From Massospora cicadina (taxonomy: Eukaryota; Entomophthoromycota; Entomophthoromycetes; Entomophthorales; Entomophthoraceae), in NCBI GenBank assembly GCA_022478985.1, contig JAKSZP010007915.1:1-64000 (forward strand): a DNA stretch of 64,000 nucleotides, written 5' to 3'. The stretch's first letter is position 1. Each line of letters starts with the position of its first letter. The notes beneath the pieces are model-generated. The model searched no databases, was not told the origin of the DNA, and saw nothing but the letters and a program-made list of their open reading frames with translations. The position numbers and the translations under genes were made by a program. Of this stretch, positions 47,411 to 58,730 are shown in pieces.

Positions 47411-48060
47411 GATTTTCAAAGTGCACCTTGGATTTCTTGGGGCTCGTTCCCAATTTCTCCATCAACCATTCTCTGGAATAACTCATCCACTTGCAAGTAT
47501 ATCATCTGGATCATTAGTAACTGTGATAAGCCATCCACAATCTGATGAAAAGCCCCTGCTTTGTGGATAATCTCATAATCATAAGCCTGTAACTTCATTT
47601 CCATCGGGCCAGTCATCCTTCTGGTTCTCACAAATTGTGAAGCCAATGCAACGAGGAGTGGTCCGTCAGCACTTTATAGTGCATTCAATGGATGTACACC
47701 TGAAACTTTTTACAAGAGTAAATGACTGTAAAGCATTCACGCTCAGTTACGGTATAGTTCCTCTCAGTGACTGAGAGTGTCCAGCTCACATATGCCACTG
47801 GCTGTTTGTCCCCAAGTTCATCTACTTGACTCAATATGGCACCAATCACCGTTAATAAAGCATCATTTTTATAATAAATTATCAATTTGAATTCTGGATA
47901 TTTCATAATCAGAGAATCTATCAAGCACTGGCTAACCATATCAAAGGGTTTCTGTGCTTCTTCACTCCATAAAAATTCTTTCTTCAGTTCCTTCAACAGA
48001 TGGGATAAGGGCTCAGCAATTCAGGAAGAATCCCAAATAAATCTTCTATAGTATCTGACC
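47411..48060 (-). pseudogene. G2 RNase H
   Basis: The ORF at 47996-47685 contains FLWSEEAQKPFDMV, the NDALLTVIGAILSQ stretch (usual T-D-A-S, so the catalytic Asp region is altered) and NYTVTERECFTVIYSCKKFQ. The ORF at 47646-47416 continues with LQAYDYEIIHKAGAFHQIVD, the usual end of the domain. Confidence 0.72.
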
Positions 48061-49298
48061 ATTCCAAGGAATACTTAGATATCTCAGACACTCTTTGGCA
48101 CAGCCATTTGTTTTATGGCTTTGATCTTATGGGCTTACAGCTGCATTTCACTTTGAGTTGATTACAAATCCAAGATATCCCAACTCTTTTTTGAAGAAGT
48201 GACACTTACTTGGTTCAATCTTCAGGTTGGCCATGGACAGTCTCTTGAACACTTCCTCCAAGTGGTGTATATGGCCAGTAAATGTCCTACTGAGCACATA
48301 GTATTGTCCAAGTACAACAGGATGCATGACAACTTGAAGTTATTTAAAATAGCGTCCATGTTCTCTTAAACGTTGCAGGCGTATTCCACAGACCCTGGGA
48401 CATCCTCGCCAGTTGATATAGCCCCTGCGCAGTATTAAGCGCACATTTTTCTTGGTCTTCTCTTGGAAAATCGATTTGCCAATATCACAATATCAGATCC
48501 ATTGTGTAGAATTACTTCGCTACTCCCAATCAATCTATGCATTGTCAATTCTTGGTAGGGGATACGAATCCTTCCTCATAATCTTTATCAGCTTCTGATA
48601 AATAAATCACCACCCAATTAGAGCCATCTTTTTTCTTTATGATAAGGATCAGACTCGCCCATGGACTTGACAACAGAGCTAGAAACCCATGCTTCACTAG
48701 TTTTCTAATTTCTTCTTCCACTACCACTTCAGCCACCTTTGACCATTAAATCAGTCTCATCCTGATTGGAAAATTTTCCCCGGTATTGACATTGTGGAGC
48801 ACATCTTTTGTACATTCCAAATCGTGGTCATCCTGGTCAAATACTTTTCAATATTTTTCAAACAATTTGAGCACCTCTTCTTGTTGTCCTTCCGTCAGAT
48901 CAGGAAGTTTCTCTCAATCAACCAATAGGCTGATACTCTCATTTCTCCTATCCAGCAATCCCATCTCATTAAAGGGACCAAAACTGTGGAATTTCCTCAG
49001 TAGCCATCAGGATTAGATAAACAAACATGACGATCTGATTCTTCTCAATCTTCTTTGGTTTTCGCTTAAATTCGCCAGGAGAACTCAAATTTCTTCAAGG
49101 CATGGCGTTATTATTCCAGGAGCCACCCAAGGCTTTACTCTGGACTTCTTCCAGGAGCTTATAGCCTCCCCATACAGCAGCTCCAGTATATCTAATATCA
49201 ATCCATGTCAACTATTATTTGTGATCCCAGTGGCATGGTCTTCACATTTTTGATCCTCAGTGGAATTTTTTGATTTTATAGGATTTTCATTGGCATTT
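48061..49298 (-). pseudogene. G2 reverse transcriptase, 5' side cut by G3
   Basis: The finger region is in 48736-48545: EEEIRKLVKHGFLALLSSPW then LILIIKKKDGS. The catalytic box near 48310-48300 reads YLDN, not YLDD, and a frameshift follows. The next helix HLEEVFKRLSMANLKIEPSK and GYLGFVINSK are clear down to about 48150. G3 is inserted upstream at 49303. Confidence 0.7.
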
Positions 49299-49303
49299 CT
49301 CAT
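49299..49303. repeat. TSD of G3 (left copy), CTCAT
   Basis: CTCAT here and at 55422-55426, exact. This proves that G3 entered G2 as a unit. Confidence 0.92.
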
Positions 49304-49964
49304 TGTCAGATATTCTCCTTCTCAACTTTTTAAAAAAGAAGGTTGGAGGTAAAAATGCCCCCAAATCCATTACTATGATCAGTCAATTACATGTCTGGTC
49401 TTCTAATAATACTATGGTTAATAAGAATATGAGTACCATCGTCCAAAAGACCCTGGAGGATACTTAATGGAACCCTACCCATCAAGAAAATATGTTTTAT
49501 AAACAAAATCAGCTTAATAAGGTAAGAACTGATAGTAGGATTGCTCTGACTCCTCGGCCAAATTCAAGGTGTCCATTACCACATGGGTCTGTTCTCCCCC
49601 GAGGTGAGAAGATTTTACCTGCCAGTGATTGGGTGCAATTTATCAATTCATTACCACATGGGTTGGTTTTGCCACAGAATATTTACCCTCGTTCTGATAG
49701 ACTGAAAGCCTATATTTCCTAAATTTGGACGACTCAGCTTTTTAATACTATAGCCCCAAATTCCCATGGCCCTGAGATTTGAACTAGTTTCAATATGAAA
49801 TACTAGTATCAAACAGGAGAGCTTTTTCTGGTTTGCCCCGCACAAATAAAACAAAAAGTAAAAAACTTAGTTTTCTTAAGAGTTTATTATTTATTTTAAA
49901 TATTTTATTGTGGGATCCAGTGGCACATAGCACCAGCGAGCATAACCCTTGCTGGATTCTGACA
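49304..49964 (+). repeat. G3 5' LTR
   Basis: Starts TGTCAGATATTCTCC and ends GGATTCTGACA. It pairs with 54768-55421. Short ORFs in both LTRs are parallel shadows and not genes. Confidence 0.95.
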
Positions 49965-49967
49965 ATT

Positions 49968-49986
49968 TGGTGCTCACTACAGGGGC
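49968..49986 (+). promoter_or_regulatory. G3 primer-binding site
   Basis: TGGTGCTCACTACAGGGGC, three bases after the LTR. This is the reference form of the site shared by all six gypsy elements here. Confidence 0.9.
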
Positions 49987-50016
49987 ACGCCTGTACACTA
50001 AACCGTGGTTACTAAC

Positions 50017-50829
50017 ATGGTGGCTGTAAACGTGAGCAGCTCTTCTGGTTCTTCTTCAACTGAATCACGATTAGTTGCTCTTGAGAAGCAACTAGCCAGC
50101 TCTTTCTCCAGTCTCAAAAATCTAGAGCAACGGCCGTTCAAATTATCTATAAAGGACAGATACAACCCAGGTGAAGGGAGCATTGCTTCCTTTTTGTACG
50201 TTTATGAACCTGCGATGGATGGCGCCACTGATAAACATAAAGTTCAGTACATTCTTCCCTGTTTAAGCCACAGATCCCAAGAGTTGATAGTTCCTCACCT
50301 GGATCCTCAGCACACCTGGCCAGATGTTAAGAAGGCCCTCTTGGCTGAATCTGGATCCAAGCAGAGTTTATACAGGGAAAAACAGGCTTTCATGCGCCTT
50401 ACCATGTATGAGGGCGAAACCCTCGTTAGGTTCACTGAGCGTTTCTATCTCACTACTCAAAGGCTGGCTACGTCTAACCTGCTTACCCTGGATGATGCTA
50501 TCACCGCCATATTATCAGGGTTAGCTTCACAACCCTCTCTCGCCAGGCATATCATATAAGTGAAACGCCACTTTACAACCTTCAATGATATAAAAGAGGC
50601 TTTGTTAGACGTCGCCCATATTCCTTTAGGTGTAACTACTTATGAAGATGAGGGGCACCCCTCCGCTATAACCATTAAGGAGCTGCTGCCTATTGAACAG
50701 TTGGAAGTGAGGCCATCTGTGCCTATTCTCCCTGAAAAACCTGCTTCTTCAGTGCGACTTAAAACAGACATCCCTCATTCATGTAAAGCGGAGATCCCTA
50801 TTGTGGTTTCCCTTCAGCCCAGCCAATAG
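50017..50829 (+). pseudogene. G3 gag (capsid)
   Basis: ATG at 50017, 31 bases after the primer-binding site. A serine-rich start is followed by a coiled-coil-like segment (ESRLVALEKQLASSFSSLKN). Then comes the typical capsid: YNPGEG..., KVQYILPCLS, TWPDVKKALLAE, FMRLTMYEGETLVRFTERFY. One stop at 50557-50559 splits an otherwise 270-codon frame. No CCHC knuckle is visible after it. Capsid proteins of this type form the particle in which reverse transcription takes place. Confidence 0.82.
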
Positions 50830-51330
50830 GTGCACGCCTTAAGGGTATATCCTCCAGAACTACTGGGGTTGTGGAAATGTCGGTTAAAGCGAAGAAAATT
50901 ACTCAACCTCTCGTGGCTGTCTCCCCTACTTCAATTGCAACCTTGCCATGGTTGAGGATACCCCTGAGGCTGACTCTGAGGGGGTTACGATGATGTTGGG
51001 TACTACTTATTGGGAGCTCCCGCGGAAGTGGAGGTCCCTGATTGCCTAAACGCTGAAGGAGTAAACAAAACCACCATACCTGAGGATACCTACCTCCGCC
51101 AAGTTATAGGTTGTATGGCAATTATTGACACAGCCAGTGACGCTGATCAGCTCCTATCGAGCTTAATTTGCCCTCTACATTGAGGGCATACCATGCAGTC
51201 TATTCTGGAGACTCACCCTGAGACCGCACACTAATTAACCTCCATCTTCCATCTCAAGGAGGTCTTAGCGCTGTTGGTCAACTTTGGAAGCACACTTACC
51301 AAGGTTGAAGTAGTCGTTCATAAAGTCTAG
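50830..51330 (+). pseudogene. G3 gag-protease junction, shifted frames
   Basis: Open pieces in several frames (including the EMSVKAKKITQPLVAVSP stretch near 50876-50930 and an acidic stretch near 51030-51110), none long enough to assign. It is placed between capsid and protease. Confidence 0.5.
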
Positions 51331-51648
51331 GTGATGGCTATCCTGGATACAGAATCCCCAGTGAATGTAATCTCATCTCAGATGATGAAAAAGATTAAAC
51401 TGATTCCTGACTTGGATTATACCAAGGAGTTTGGAACTGCGGGCCCAAACAACACCCGTGCCCTTGGTGCTTACAACTCTTTTCTCATTCGCATTGGGAA
51501 GCTTATCCTATCAGCCCCCGCTGTGGCCTTAGATAATAACACCTATGATATGCTCATAGGTACTCAGTTTATGATCGAGTATGAAGGCAACATCAACATG
51601 AAGCAAGGGTTCCTATCTTTAATGAACTACGAACTTCCATTAGTCTAA
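51331..51648 (+). pseudogene. G3 aspartic protease
   Basis: AILDTESPVNVIS at about 51337-51375 is the catalytic motif, with E in place of the usual G after D-T. The protein continues with FGTAGPNNTRALGAY, ALDNNTYDMLIGTQFMIEY and ends with a TAA at 51646. A single G-to-A change would explain the altered residue. The frame is otherwise intact, so this copy lost activity recently. Confidence 0.82.
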
Positions 51649-52108
51649 TCCAATAAAGAACCTATCACGAATGATTACACCTGCCTGGTTGAATACCCCT
51701 TTTCCGCTTTGCCTTTACATTATGTCACCTCTGGGCGCAACACTAAGAAATTGCCCAATTCAGTGGAGGCTAGAGATGGTATTCCATTTTATGCGGCAGA
51801 TGAGGTGGTGATTAAGCTGGGTGAACAACGAGTGGTTGACACTAAAATCACGCTCCAAATCCCACACCACTGTTTGTTGCACCTCGTAAGTGTTGAGGGC
51901 CTTAGTTCTTTGGAGCCTCGCATATTACCTGGGCTACTAGACCCAGCCTACCAGCAACCTATTACTCTACTGTTAGAAACCTCACTGCAAAGGACATGAT
52001 CATATGGAAACACCAAGAGGTTGGCCGAGGATTTTTAATCCCTTTGGAGGACGTTAAACAAATCCACTCCATCGGCTCAATGGCAGATTTGGGCCTGCCA
52101 ACAACCTG
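51649..52108 (+). pseudogene. G3 protease-RT linker
   Basis: An open frame at 51709-51999 of 96 codons, with a VEARDGIPFYAADEVVIKLG segment. The equivalent in G5 (about 61838-62074) has the same layout, including a D-T-x-x-x-x-[QV]-P segment, so this linker is a normal part of these polyproteins. It may be a dUTPase-like or unknown fold; I do not assign it. Confidence 0.6.
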
Positions 52109-52880
52109 GTGTGTACCTTACCAAACGTCCATATTTCAGATGAGTTGACCCCAGATGAGCTGGAGAAAGTTCATAATCTCCTTGATGACTATAGCGACAT
52201 ATTCTCCAAGTCAGCTTATGACTATGGCCACATGAAGAGCTGGTGCCACTCCATTGATGTGGGTGATGCCCATCCCATTCAGTCAAAACCATATCGCAAG
52301 TCAAAGGTGGAGGAACAGCATATGAGGACAGAACTCACACAGTTACTGGATGCGGGGTTGCTAGTTCCCTCTTGAAGCCTTTGGTCTTCCCCACTGTTAT
52401 TAATTAAAAAGAAAGATGGAGGTCACCGGATAGTCATGGATTACCAAAAGCTAAATAACCTCACAAAGAAGGATAGCTATCCTATCCCTCACATCGATGA
52501 TGCCCTGGCCCAACTATCCAGCTCAAACTTCTTCTCAGCCATGGACTTGGCCAGTGGCTAATGGCAAATGAACCTTTCTCCACAGGACCAGGAGAAATGC
52601 GCTCTCATTTGCAGTGAAGGTCTTTACCAACCCACTCAATTACCTCAAGGGTTGTGCAGCACACCTGCATCTTTTCAGCATGCGATGGATCACATCTTGC
52701 AAGACTTAGAACTAACCTGCATTATCGTTTATCTTGACAATCTTACTGTATTCTCAAAAACCTTTAACGACCACCTGGATCACTTGAAGGAGTGTTTGGA
52801 AGGCTACGTCAAAATCAAATGAAACCATCAAAGTGCACCTTCTTTCAGTGAAAATTGGATTTCCTTGGCCACACCATTTC
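52109..52880 (+). pseudogene. G3 reverse transcriptase
   Basis: 52109-52375: VHNLLDDYSDIFSKSAYDYG and QSKPYRKSKVEEQHM. After a TGA: LIKKKDGGHRIVMDYQKLNN, SYPIPHIDDALAQL, FFSAMDLASG followed by TAA where Tyr is expected (near 52558-52560). 52568-52822: GLYQPTQLPQGLCSTPASFQ and the catalytic box IVYLDNLTVFSK, i.e. YLDN in place of YLDD, then DHLDHLKECL. The two stops and a frameshift near 52822 are the only breaks. Confidence 0.88.
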
Positions 52881-53525
52881 AACAAAAGGAATCCAACCAC
52901 TACAGAACAAGGTCGAAGCCATTGCAAATATGCCCCCCTTAAGAATTTGCGGGATATACAGGTAATTCTAGGGATGATGGGTTATTACCATCAGTTCATC
53001 CCTAAGTTCTCACAACTCAGTGAGCCTCTTGTTCGCGTACTGAATTAAAATATCCCCTTAAAATGGGACGCTGAACAAAAAGCCGCTTTTAAGACCCTGA
53101 AGCAGCTACTACAACGACGCCCTATCCTATGGCACCCAGATTACAAAAAACCCTTTATCCTGTTTACGGACGCCTCAGACTGCGCCGTTGGGGCCATCTT
53201 AGGTCAACTAGATGAAAACGGTATTGATCATCCAAAATCTTATTTCATTAAGATGCTTTCAAAGCCTGAACGAAACTATACCGTAACAGAAAAGGAGTGC
53301 CTGGCTGTTTTGTTGGCTGTAAAGCACTATCACCCCTTTCCTCTATGGGACCACCTTTACTGTAGTTACTGACCACGCTTCATTGAAGTGGCTACAAAAT
53401 ATGAAGGACCCTACTGGGCGTTTAGCTCGCTGGGCTCTAAAGCTCCAGCCTTATAATATGAAAATTGAACACCGTGCCAGAACTCGTCATATGAATGTAG
53501 ATGGGTTGTCTCGCCTGCCAGTCCT
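52881..53525 (+). pseudogene. G3 RNase H
   Basis: Starts with LGMMGYYHQFIPKFSQLSEP (connection domain). Then PLKWDAEQKAAFKTLKQLL, a clear ILFTDASDCAVGAILGQLD catalytic motif near 53158-53212, NYTVTEKECLAVLLAVKHY, a shift near 53330, and TDHASLKWLQN followed by GRLARWALKLQPYN and MNVDGLSRLP. Confidence 0.85.
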
Positions 53526-54767
53526 CCATTTGGATAATAGCGAGGCAAAAAGGTTACATGATCTATTAATGACTCCCAATGAATGGGAGGATGAAGATGA
53601 TCCAGTTCAGAAGATGTTAGCCTGCCACTCGCACAACACCAAAGTGGAAAATGGGAAGTTGTATAAGCAGGTTGGGGTGAAGTGGCTGCCTTACCTCCGG
53701 CCCTCAGAACGCATACCTGCCATCCTAGAAGCTCACTCCATTTTAGGCCATGGAGGGGCAAATAAAACTTATGTTTGGCTTAAGGATCGATAATATTGGG
53801 ATGGAATGATGGAAGCTATAGTTGATGTCTTGGAAGCCTGCCTTACATGCAAGAAACAATCCGGTTTTAAGACTAGATACTAGTATCAACCAACTACCCT
53901 GCAACAACCTTTCCACAATATTAGTTTGGATGTCATAGGTCCCCTTCCACAGTCTACTAGTGGCAACCGCTTTATCCTAGTAGCCATCGACCACTTCACT
54001 ATGTGGGTTGAAGCTGTGGCGTTTCTTGTCCAAACAGCCAAGGCAACTGCCATTTTCATACATCAACACATTTTCGCTTGGCATGGCTGCCCCCAAGTAC
54101 TACTCTGCGATAATGGCAAAAATTTTACCTCCAGAGTAGTCAAACTCCTGGCTACCTCCATGGGAGCCCAACAACTCTTTTCAGCTCCATACAATCCATC
54201 TACCAATGGGGCAGTGGAAAGAGCCAATGGAACCTTAGTTTCTATCCTCTGCAAAATGGCCTATTCTGATCCACTTCACTGGGATCAATTCTTACCCAGT
54301 GCCCTTATGGCCTACCAGATTAGTTATCACCAGATTCTGAAAATGTCCCCTTTCCGAGTTTTGTATGGCAGGGAACCAGGCATACCTGCTCTTCTAGCTA
54401 AGGATGTCTTCTCTAGAGGAGAGGAGCCTGAGAAAGCCATGCAAAGGTTAGCTAACCAAATTATTCAACTCCAAGATGAAGCTATGACCAACTTAGCAAA
54501 AATGGTGACTAAAGAAGGGCAGGCTGCCAATGAGCTCCGCACCCACCTTCCTACATTTCAAGTGGCTGATAAGGTGTTATACTACCATAACCGCATCACT
54601 CCAAGAAGCAGTAAGCTTGGCTCAATTTGGGAGGGACCTTTCTCCATCACCTACAAAAGAGGCAATGAATACTCCATCAAATTGTTAGCCATGGGAGTTA
54701 CCATAAACCAGGTACATGGCCGCTTCCTACGGCCCTACATTCCCCCCAACATTCTTGAGGGGGGCAA
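53526..54767 (+). pseudogene. G3 integrase
   Basis: Zinc-binding part: HSILGHGGANKTYVWLKDR, a TAA at the next codon, then CLTCKK. After a TAG near 53881 the core follows as one 327-codon frame (53926-54909): DVIGPLPQSTSGNRFILVAI and DHFTMWVEAV (first Asp), LLCDNGKNFTS (second Asp), and NGAVERANGT (Glu), so the DDE triad is intact. The C-terminal module has IWEGPFSITYKRGNEYSIKL. The frame continues past the polypurine tract into the LTR to 54909. Confidence 0.9.
54754..54767 (+). promoter_or_regulatory. G3 polypurine tract
   Basis: A GAGGGGGG run a few bases before the LTR start TGTTAGACATTC, inside the end of the integrase frame. Confidence 0.85.
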
Positions 54768-55421
54768 TGTTAGACATTCTCCTTCTCGACTTTTGAAAAA
54801 GAATGTTGGAGGTAAAAATGCCCCTGAATCCATTACTACAATCAGTCAATTACATGTTCAGTCTTCTAATAATACTATGGTTAATGAGGATATGAGTACC
54901 ATCATCTAAAAGACCCTGGCGGATTCTTGGTGGAACCCTACCCATCAGGAAAATATGTTTTATAAACAAAATCAGCTTAATAAGGTAAGAACTGATAGTA
55001 GGATTGCTCCAACTCCTCGGCTGAATTTGAGGTGTCCATTACCACATGGTCTGTTCTTCCCTGAGGTGAGAAGATTTTACCCGCCAGTGATTGGGTGCAA
55101 TTTATCAAATCATTACCACATGGGTTGGTTTTGCCACAGAATATTTACCCTCGTTCTGATAGACCAAAGCCTATATTTTCTAATTTGGATGACTCAGCTT
55201 TTTACTACTATAGCCCCAAATTCCCATGGGCCCCGAGATTTGAACTAGTTTAAATATGAAATACTAGTATCAAATAGGAGAGCTTTTTCTGGTTTGCCCC
55301 ACACATATAAAAAAGTAAAAGACTTAGTTTTCTTAAGAGTTTATTATTTATTTTAAATATTCCATTGTGGGATCCAGCGGCACATAGCACCAGCGAGCAT
55401 AACCCTTGCTGGATTCTGACA
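54768..55421 (+). repeat. G3 3' LTR
   Basis: 654 bp, pairs with the 5' LTR. Most differences are transitions, several of them TG opposite CA. Confidence 0.95.
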
Positions 55422-55426
55422 CTCAT
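55422..55426. repeat. TSD of G3 (right copy), CTCAT
   Basis: Exact match to 49299-49303. G2 sequence resumes here. Confidence 0.92.
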
Positions 55427-56044
55427 CACTTCTGGCCATGTAGTTTGTATTGAATCAGAACATTGTCATCATTGTATATCAAGTTGATGAAGTTATTTCT
55501 CCTACTCAGTGGATATTTCCCATCCTTCTGATAGACCAATGGTAACGTCTGACCCAATATGGTCAACATATTATCCCTAAAGTTACATTTAACTCTGTAC
55601 TTGTGTAGAAATTACATCCTGATAAGAATGTCTTAGCTTTGGTTGGCCAAAAACTATCAATGGTTCAGATAGCACCTAGGATCTGAATTGAAGTGGAAGA
55701 GCGCTATACTCTTTACATGAAATGGTGGTATTTGGCTCAGCTGTCCTCTACTCTTTCTTGTGTTCCAAGTCAGGCGAGATCTTCATCCATTTCACCAGCT
55801 TGGTCGAGACATAATTAGTGGGTGCTCTGCTGTTAAAAATTTTCTCACCATAATCAATTAACTAGTATCTCTATATATTTACACTCAGAGTATTGCAAGA
55901 TAGTATTTACTGAGCGTATAACGGCAATATTAGCTGAATTTATGGTTGAATGATTTGTGCTGATAAATCAGGAAACAATTCCTTAATCTTGCTGAGGGGG
56001 ATTGACAGGTTTTCACATCTAATCAAACTTTGGTCAATTTTCAA
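55427..56044 (-). pseudogene. G2 protease
   Basis: On the minus strand near 55835-55800 an NSRAPTNYVSTKLVKWM segment corresponds to the D-S-G-A...N-x-V-S catalytic region, with N for D and R for G. A YSALPLQFRS segment follows, as in G1 and G5. Stops are frequent. Confidence 0.5.
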
Positions 56045-57580
56045 GTTTATCTGCAGTTAAAATCTTGTCTTCTAGTTGTCAGGCATATGGCTATAATAAC
56101 TTCTTTGGTTATCTCAGGGTATATTCCCTTCACCCCAGATCTTATTACCGCGTTCACAACCAAACTGACTACTTGTAACAGTTGATCCTGTACATCTTCA
56201 TACATGAACAAATCACTGATGTCAATTTCCTCATGAATGATATCAGGAGGAACAGGCTTCTCCACAGTTCTGGAATGTTCCCCATCTAGGCCACGGCCCT
56301 TTTCCAGACTCCTTTGCAATTGCAGACTCTTAAGATTGGACCACGTTAATTTTATCCTTGGCATCCTTGCAATGTACAGCAAAATTTCCCTTTCCTCCGC
56401 ATTGGTAACAGACTTTCTCCTTTGTTATAATTCATTTGAAGTCTTTTGCTTATTCCGTGGCATAATTTGGTTGTTCATCTCCTTAGCGCCCTCATTCCCC
56501 TTCATGGAATTCAGATTCTGTACTAGGTTTAATTTGAAATTTCTTTTTGGAGCATCAAAGGTTGCTCCCAAGATCTTCAAATTTTCTACCATCTGAAAGG
56601 TAGTAATTTCCATCATGAACATGGAAGACATCATTTTGTGCAAATTGCAGCAAGGACAAAGGGCAGTTGTAATGCAATTATGGCATCAAAAACATACAGC
56701 TCCTTCGCTCCAACCAAGATTTGTGATTCCTGGTAGAAACAATTAGTGAAGCTTGCTAAAGATTCACCTTTATGGAATTGAATGTCCGTAAACTCTTGTT
56801 TGCACTTTGACATGCGCGTCAGGCTTCCAAATTCCTTCAAAATGGCCACTTTTGCCTCTGAGTATGACCAGCTGCCCCCTCCAGGTGAGGCAACTCTAGG
56901 TTTGACAATTGGTATCAAGGCAATTCATCACCATCAATGCCTTTTGACAATCACCGTATCTTTACATTATTATATTGGACAATCAAAAAAACGCTGAGGC
57001 ATTATCCCTATGGAAAGTCAGCAGTTTTGGTGTCGCTGTAAATTCTTTGAGGTTTCTCTAGCCATTTCTCTGGATTCGGCTACTTGGCTCATTTGAGGAG
57101 TGATTTCAGGCGTCATTTCCAAAACTAGTAGTAAAAGTGGGTGGCATGTTTCTTGGTGTAGTCATCTTCTTAACTATTTTACAGGGAGTTCTTTCCTTCG
57201 GCATTGGTCGCCACATATGGCTCACATTCACATTTGTGAGTTTTTTACTCCTTGAACTGTTTAATTAAACACTTGATATCAGCGCTGAATGCTCTTAAAT
57301 GAATGCAATCCGCTTCACGCTCCATTTTCAGAAAAAAAACTTCTCGAATTAAGTCCCCTTCTTTCTTCTTTAATGACTACTTTTCCAGGTAACTCATTTT
57401 CAAAACTCATGATATTATCAACCCCTTCCTCCATCTTGGTGACTCTTTCTTCAAGGCTGCGAAATATTGATGATCCGCTGAGTTAATGGCATTTTTATTA
57501 ATGGATGACAACTCTGTCCATATTTTCTTTTCTTGTCTTTATACAACATCATGTTCTAATCTCTTCTACTCAACTACAAC
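56045..57580 (-). pseudogene. G2 gag with variant zinc knuckle
   Basis: The capsid is best seen in the ORF 56918-56631: SWSYSEAKVAILKEFGSLTR and CKQEFTDIQFHKGESLASF, a typical gypsy capsid pattern. The ORF 56643-56425 continues it. The knuckle at 56369-56410 reads CYQCGGKGNFAVHC: C-x2-C-x4-N-x4-C with Asn for the zinc-binding His. The ORF 56382-56047 follows with an acidic region. The N-terminal third (57000-57580) is broken. Confidence 0.72.
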
Positions 57581-57597
57581 CCCTGTAGTGAGCTCCA
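57581..57597 (-). promoter_or_regulatory. G2 primer-binding site
   Basis: On the minus strand TGGAGCTCACTACAGGG, three bases after the 5' LTR. It has A in the fourth position where the other elements have T. Confidence 0.78.
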
Positions 57598-57600
57598 CTT

Positions 57601-58730
57601 AGTAAAATTTTATAGGCTTCCTGATTACTATTGGCCAATAGCCCCTATAAATATATTACTTGCACAGGTTTGTGTTTTGTGCAATTCTCTGCATTATATG
57701 ATAGTAGTTGATATAATTGTTGATAATAGTATGGAAAGTATTATCCATAGTTGAATGGAAGTTATTAGATTTCAGTACAACGCTCGGCCATTATTTTCTC
57801 TAGAAATACTTATGATGTCTTAAATAGTGATAGTTCCCTCGTACCACCTAACTAAATCTACTCTTAGATCCCTTCTTTACAGTTTCTCTGGTTTGACACA
57901 CAGTCAGCAGAAATCCCCTATTTAATTAAGCTTTTTCTCTGGATCCCCGCTCAGATCCTTACTCTTTATCTTACTGAGTCTCCAAATTATCACACACAAC
58001 AATAATTTCCCTGAGAAAGAACAAAATAAGTGGATTCTGATAAAGCTTACCAAGCTAGTACTCTAGTAAAAGTGATCTGATATTTTTCTCAATTTTTTAT
58101 TAGTGAATCCTTTAGGTAATTTATAGTGGGAATTCAGTGCTCAAACCTCTTTTGGCATCTCCTCAATGAAACAGAAGCCATTGCCATTGAATTACCCATA
58201 CTCATCAGCAGCGATGGTCTTCCCCATCCTGGCTAGGATTCTGTCATAGGACATCCTCAAGACCTTAAAACGGAAAGAGTCAGAAAACGTGTCCATGACA
58301 TTTATCTCTCAAACCAATTGAACCAATACTTAGAAGTGACCTGCTTAGGCAATGAGAACTGTTACCCACTAAGGCAGGTTGCAAACCAACTGATTGATTC
58401 ACTAGTTTCAGGAAGCATCACTTGCCTCACTACTTACTACTCACATTCCCAATCAGTCAGTGATGAAACCCGCCCAATCCCAAATGGTACACCTGATAGT
58501 TAATAACTATCAGATGCCTCTATTTAGTTGGTAACTCTGACAAATGATATCTTAAGCATTCATCCAGATCATTTCCCAAGGATCTGACCAGGTGAATAAC
58601 CTAAAATCCCCTAAACATAGACACCCCAAAATCAGGGTTAACTGATATCCAATTCACCTTGCATTAGGGAATTATCCCCTAGCTATCCCTGGTAATCTAG
58701 CCAGCTGGGAAATGGGCAAAAATCCCAACA
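57601..58730 (-). repeat. G2 5' LTR
   Basis: 1130 bp, pairs with 43107-44236. The terminal TG is AG at the left end on the plus strand, and the right end is CCCAACA. Confidence 0.88.

Larger units (their letters stand above)
49304..55421 (+). mobile_element. G3: youngest, best-preserved Ty3/gypsy retrotransposon
   Basis: G3 is 6118 bp, plus strand, with LTRs of 661 and 654 bp, a perfect 5 bp TSD, primer-binding site, polypurine tract and complete gag-pol order. Long open stretches remain (327 codons in integrase, 184 in gag). It lies in G2 between the RT 5' end and the gag-protease part. The LTRs differ at roughly 7 percent of sites by eye. Confidence 0.95.
43107..58730 (-). mobile_element. 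G2: Ty3/gypsy retrotransposon with 1130 bp LTRs, split by G3
   Basis: The LTRs are 43107-44236 and 57601-58730, both 1130 bp and clearly alignable. Minus-strand order: primer-binding site, gag, protease, RT, RNase H, integrase, then an extra 2.1 kb, polypurine tract, 3' LTR. Removing G3 leaves a 9.5 kb element. No clear TSD (ATTTT on the left, CCTTT on the right). Confidence 0.88.

Noticed and set aside
49492..55248. Parallel short ORFs inside both G3 LTRs (49492-49722 and 54955-55248)
   Set aside because: Both are the same LTR segment read in the same frame; their similarity follows from LTR identity and does not show a gene.
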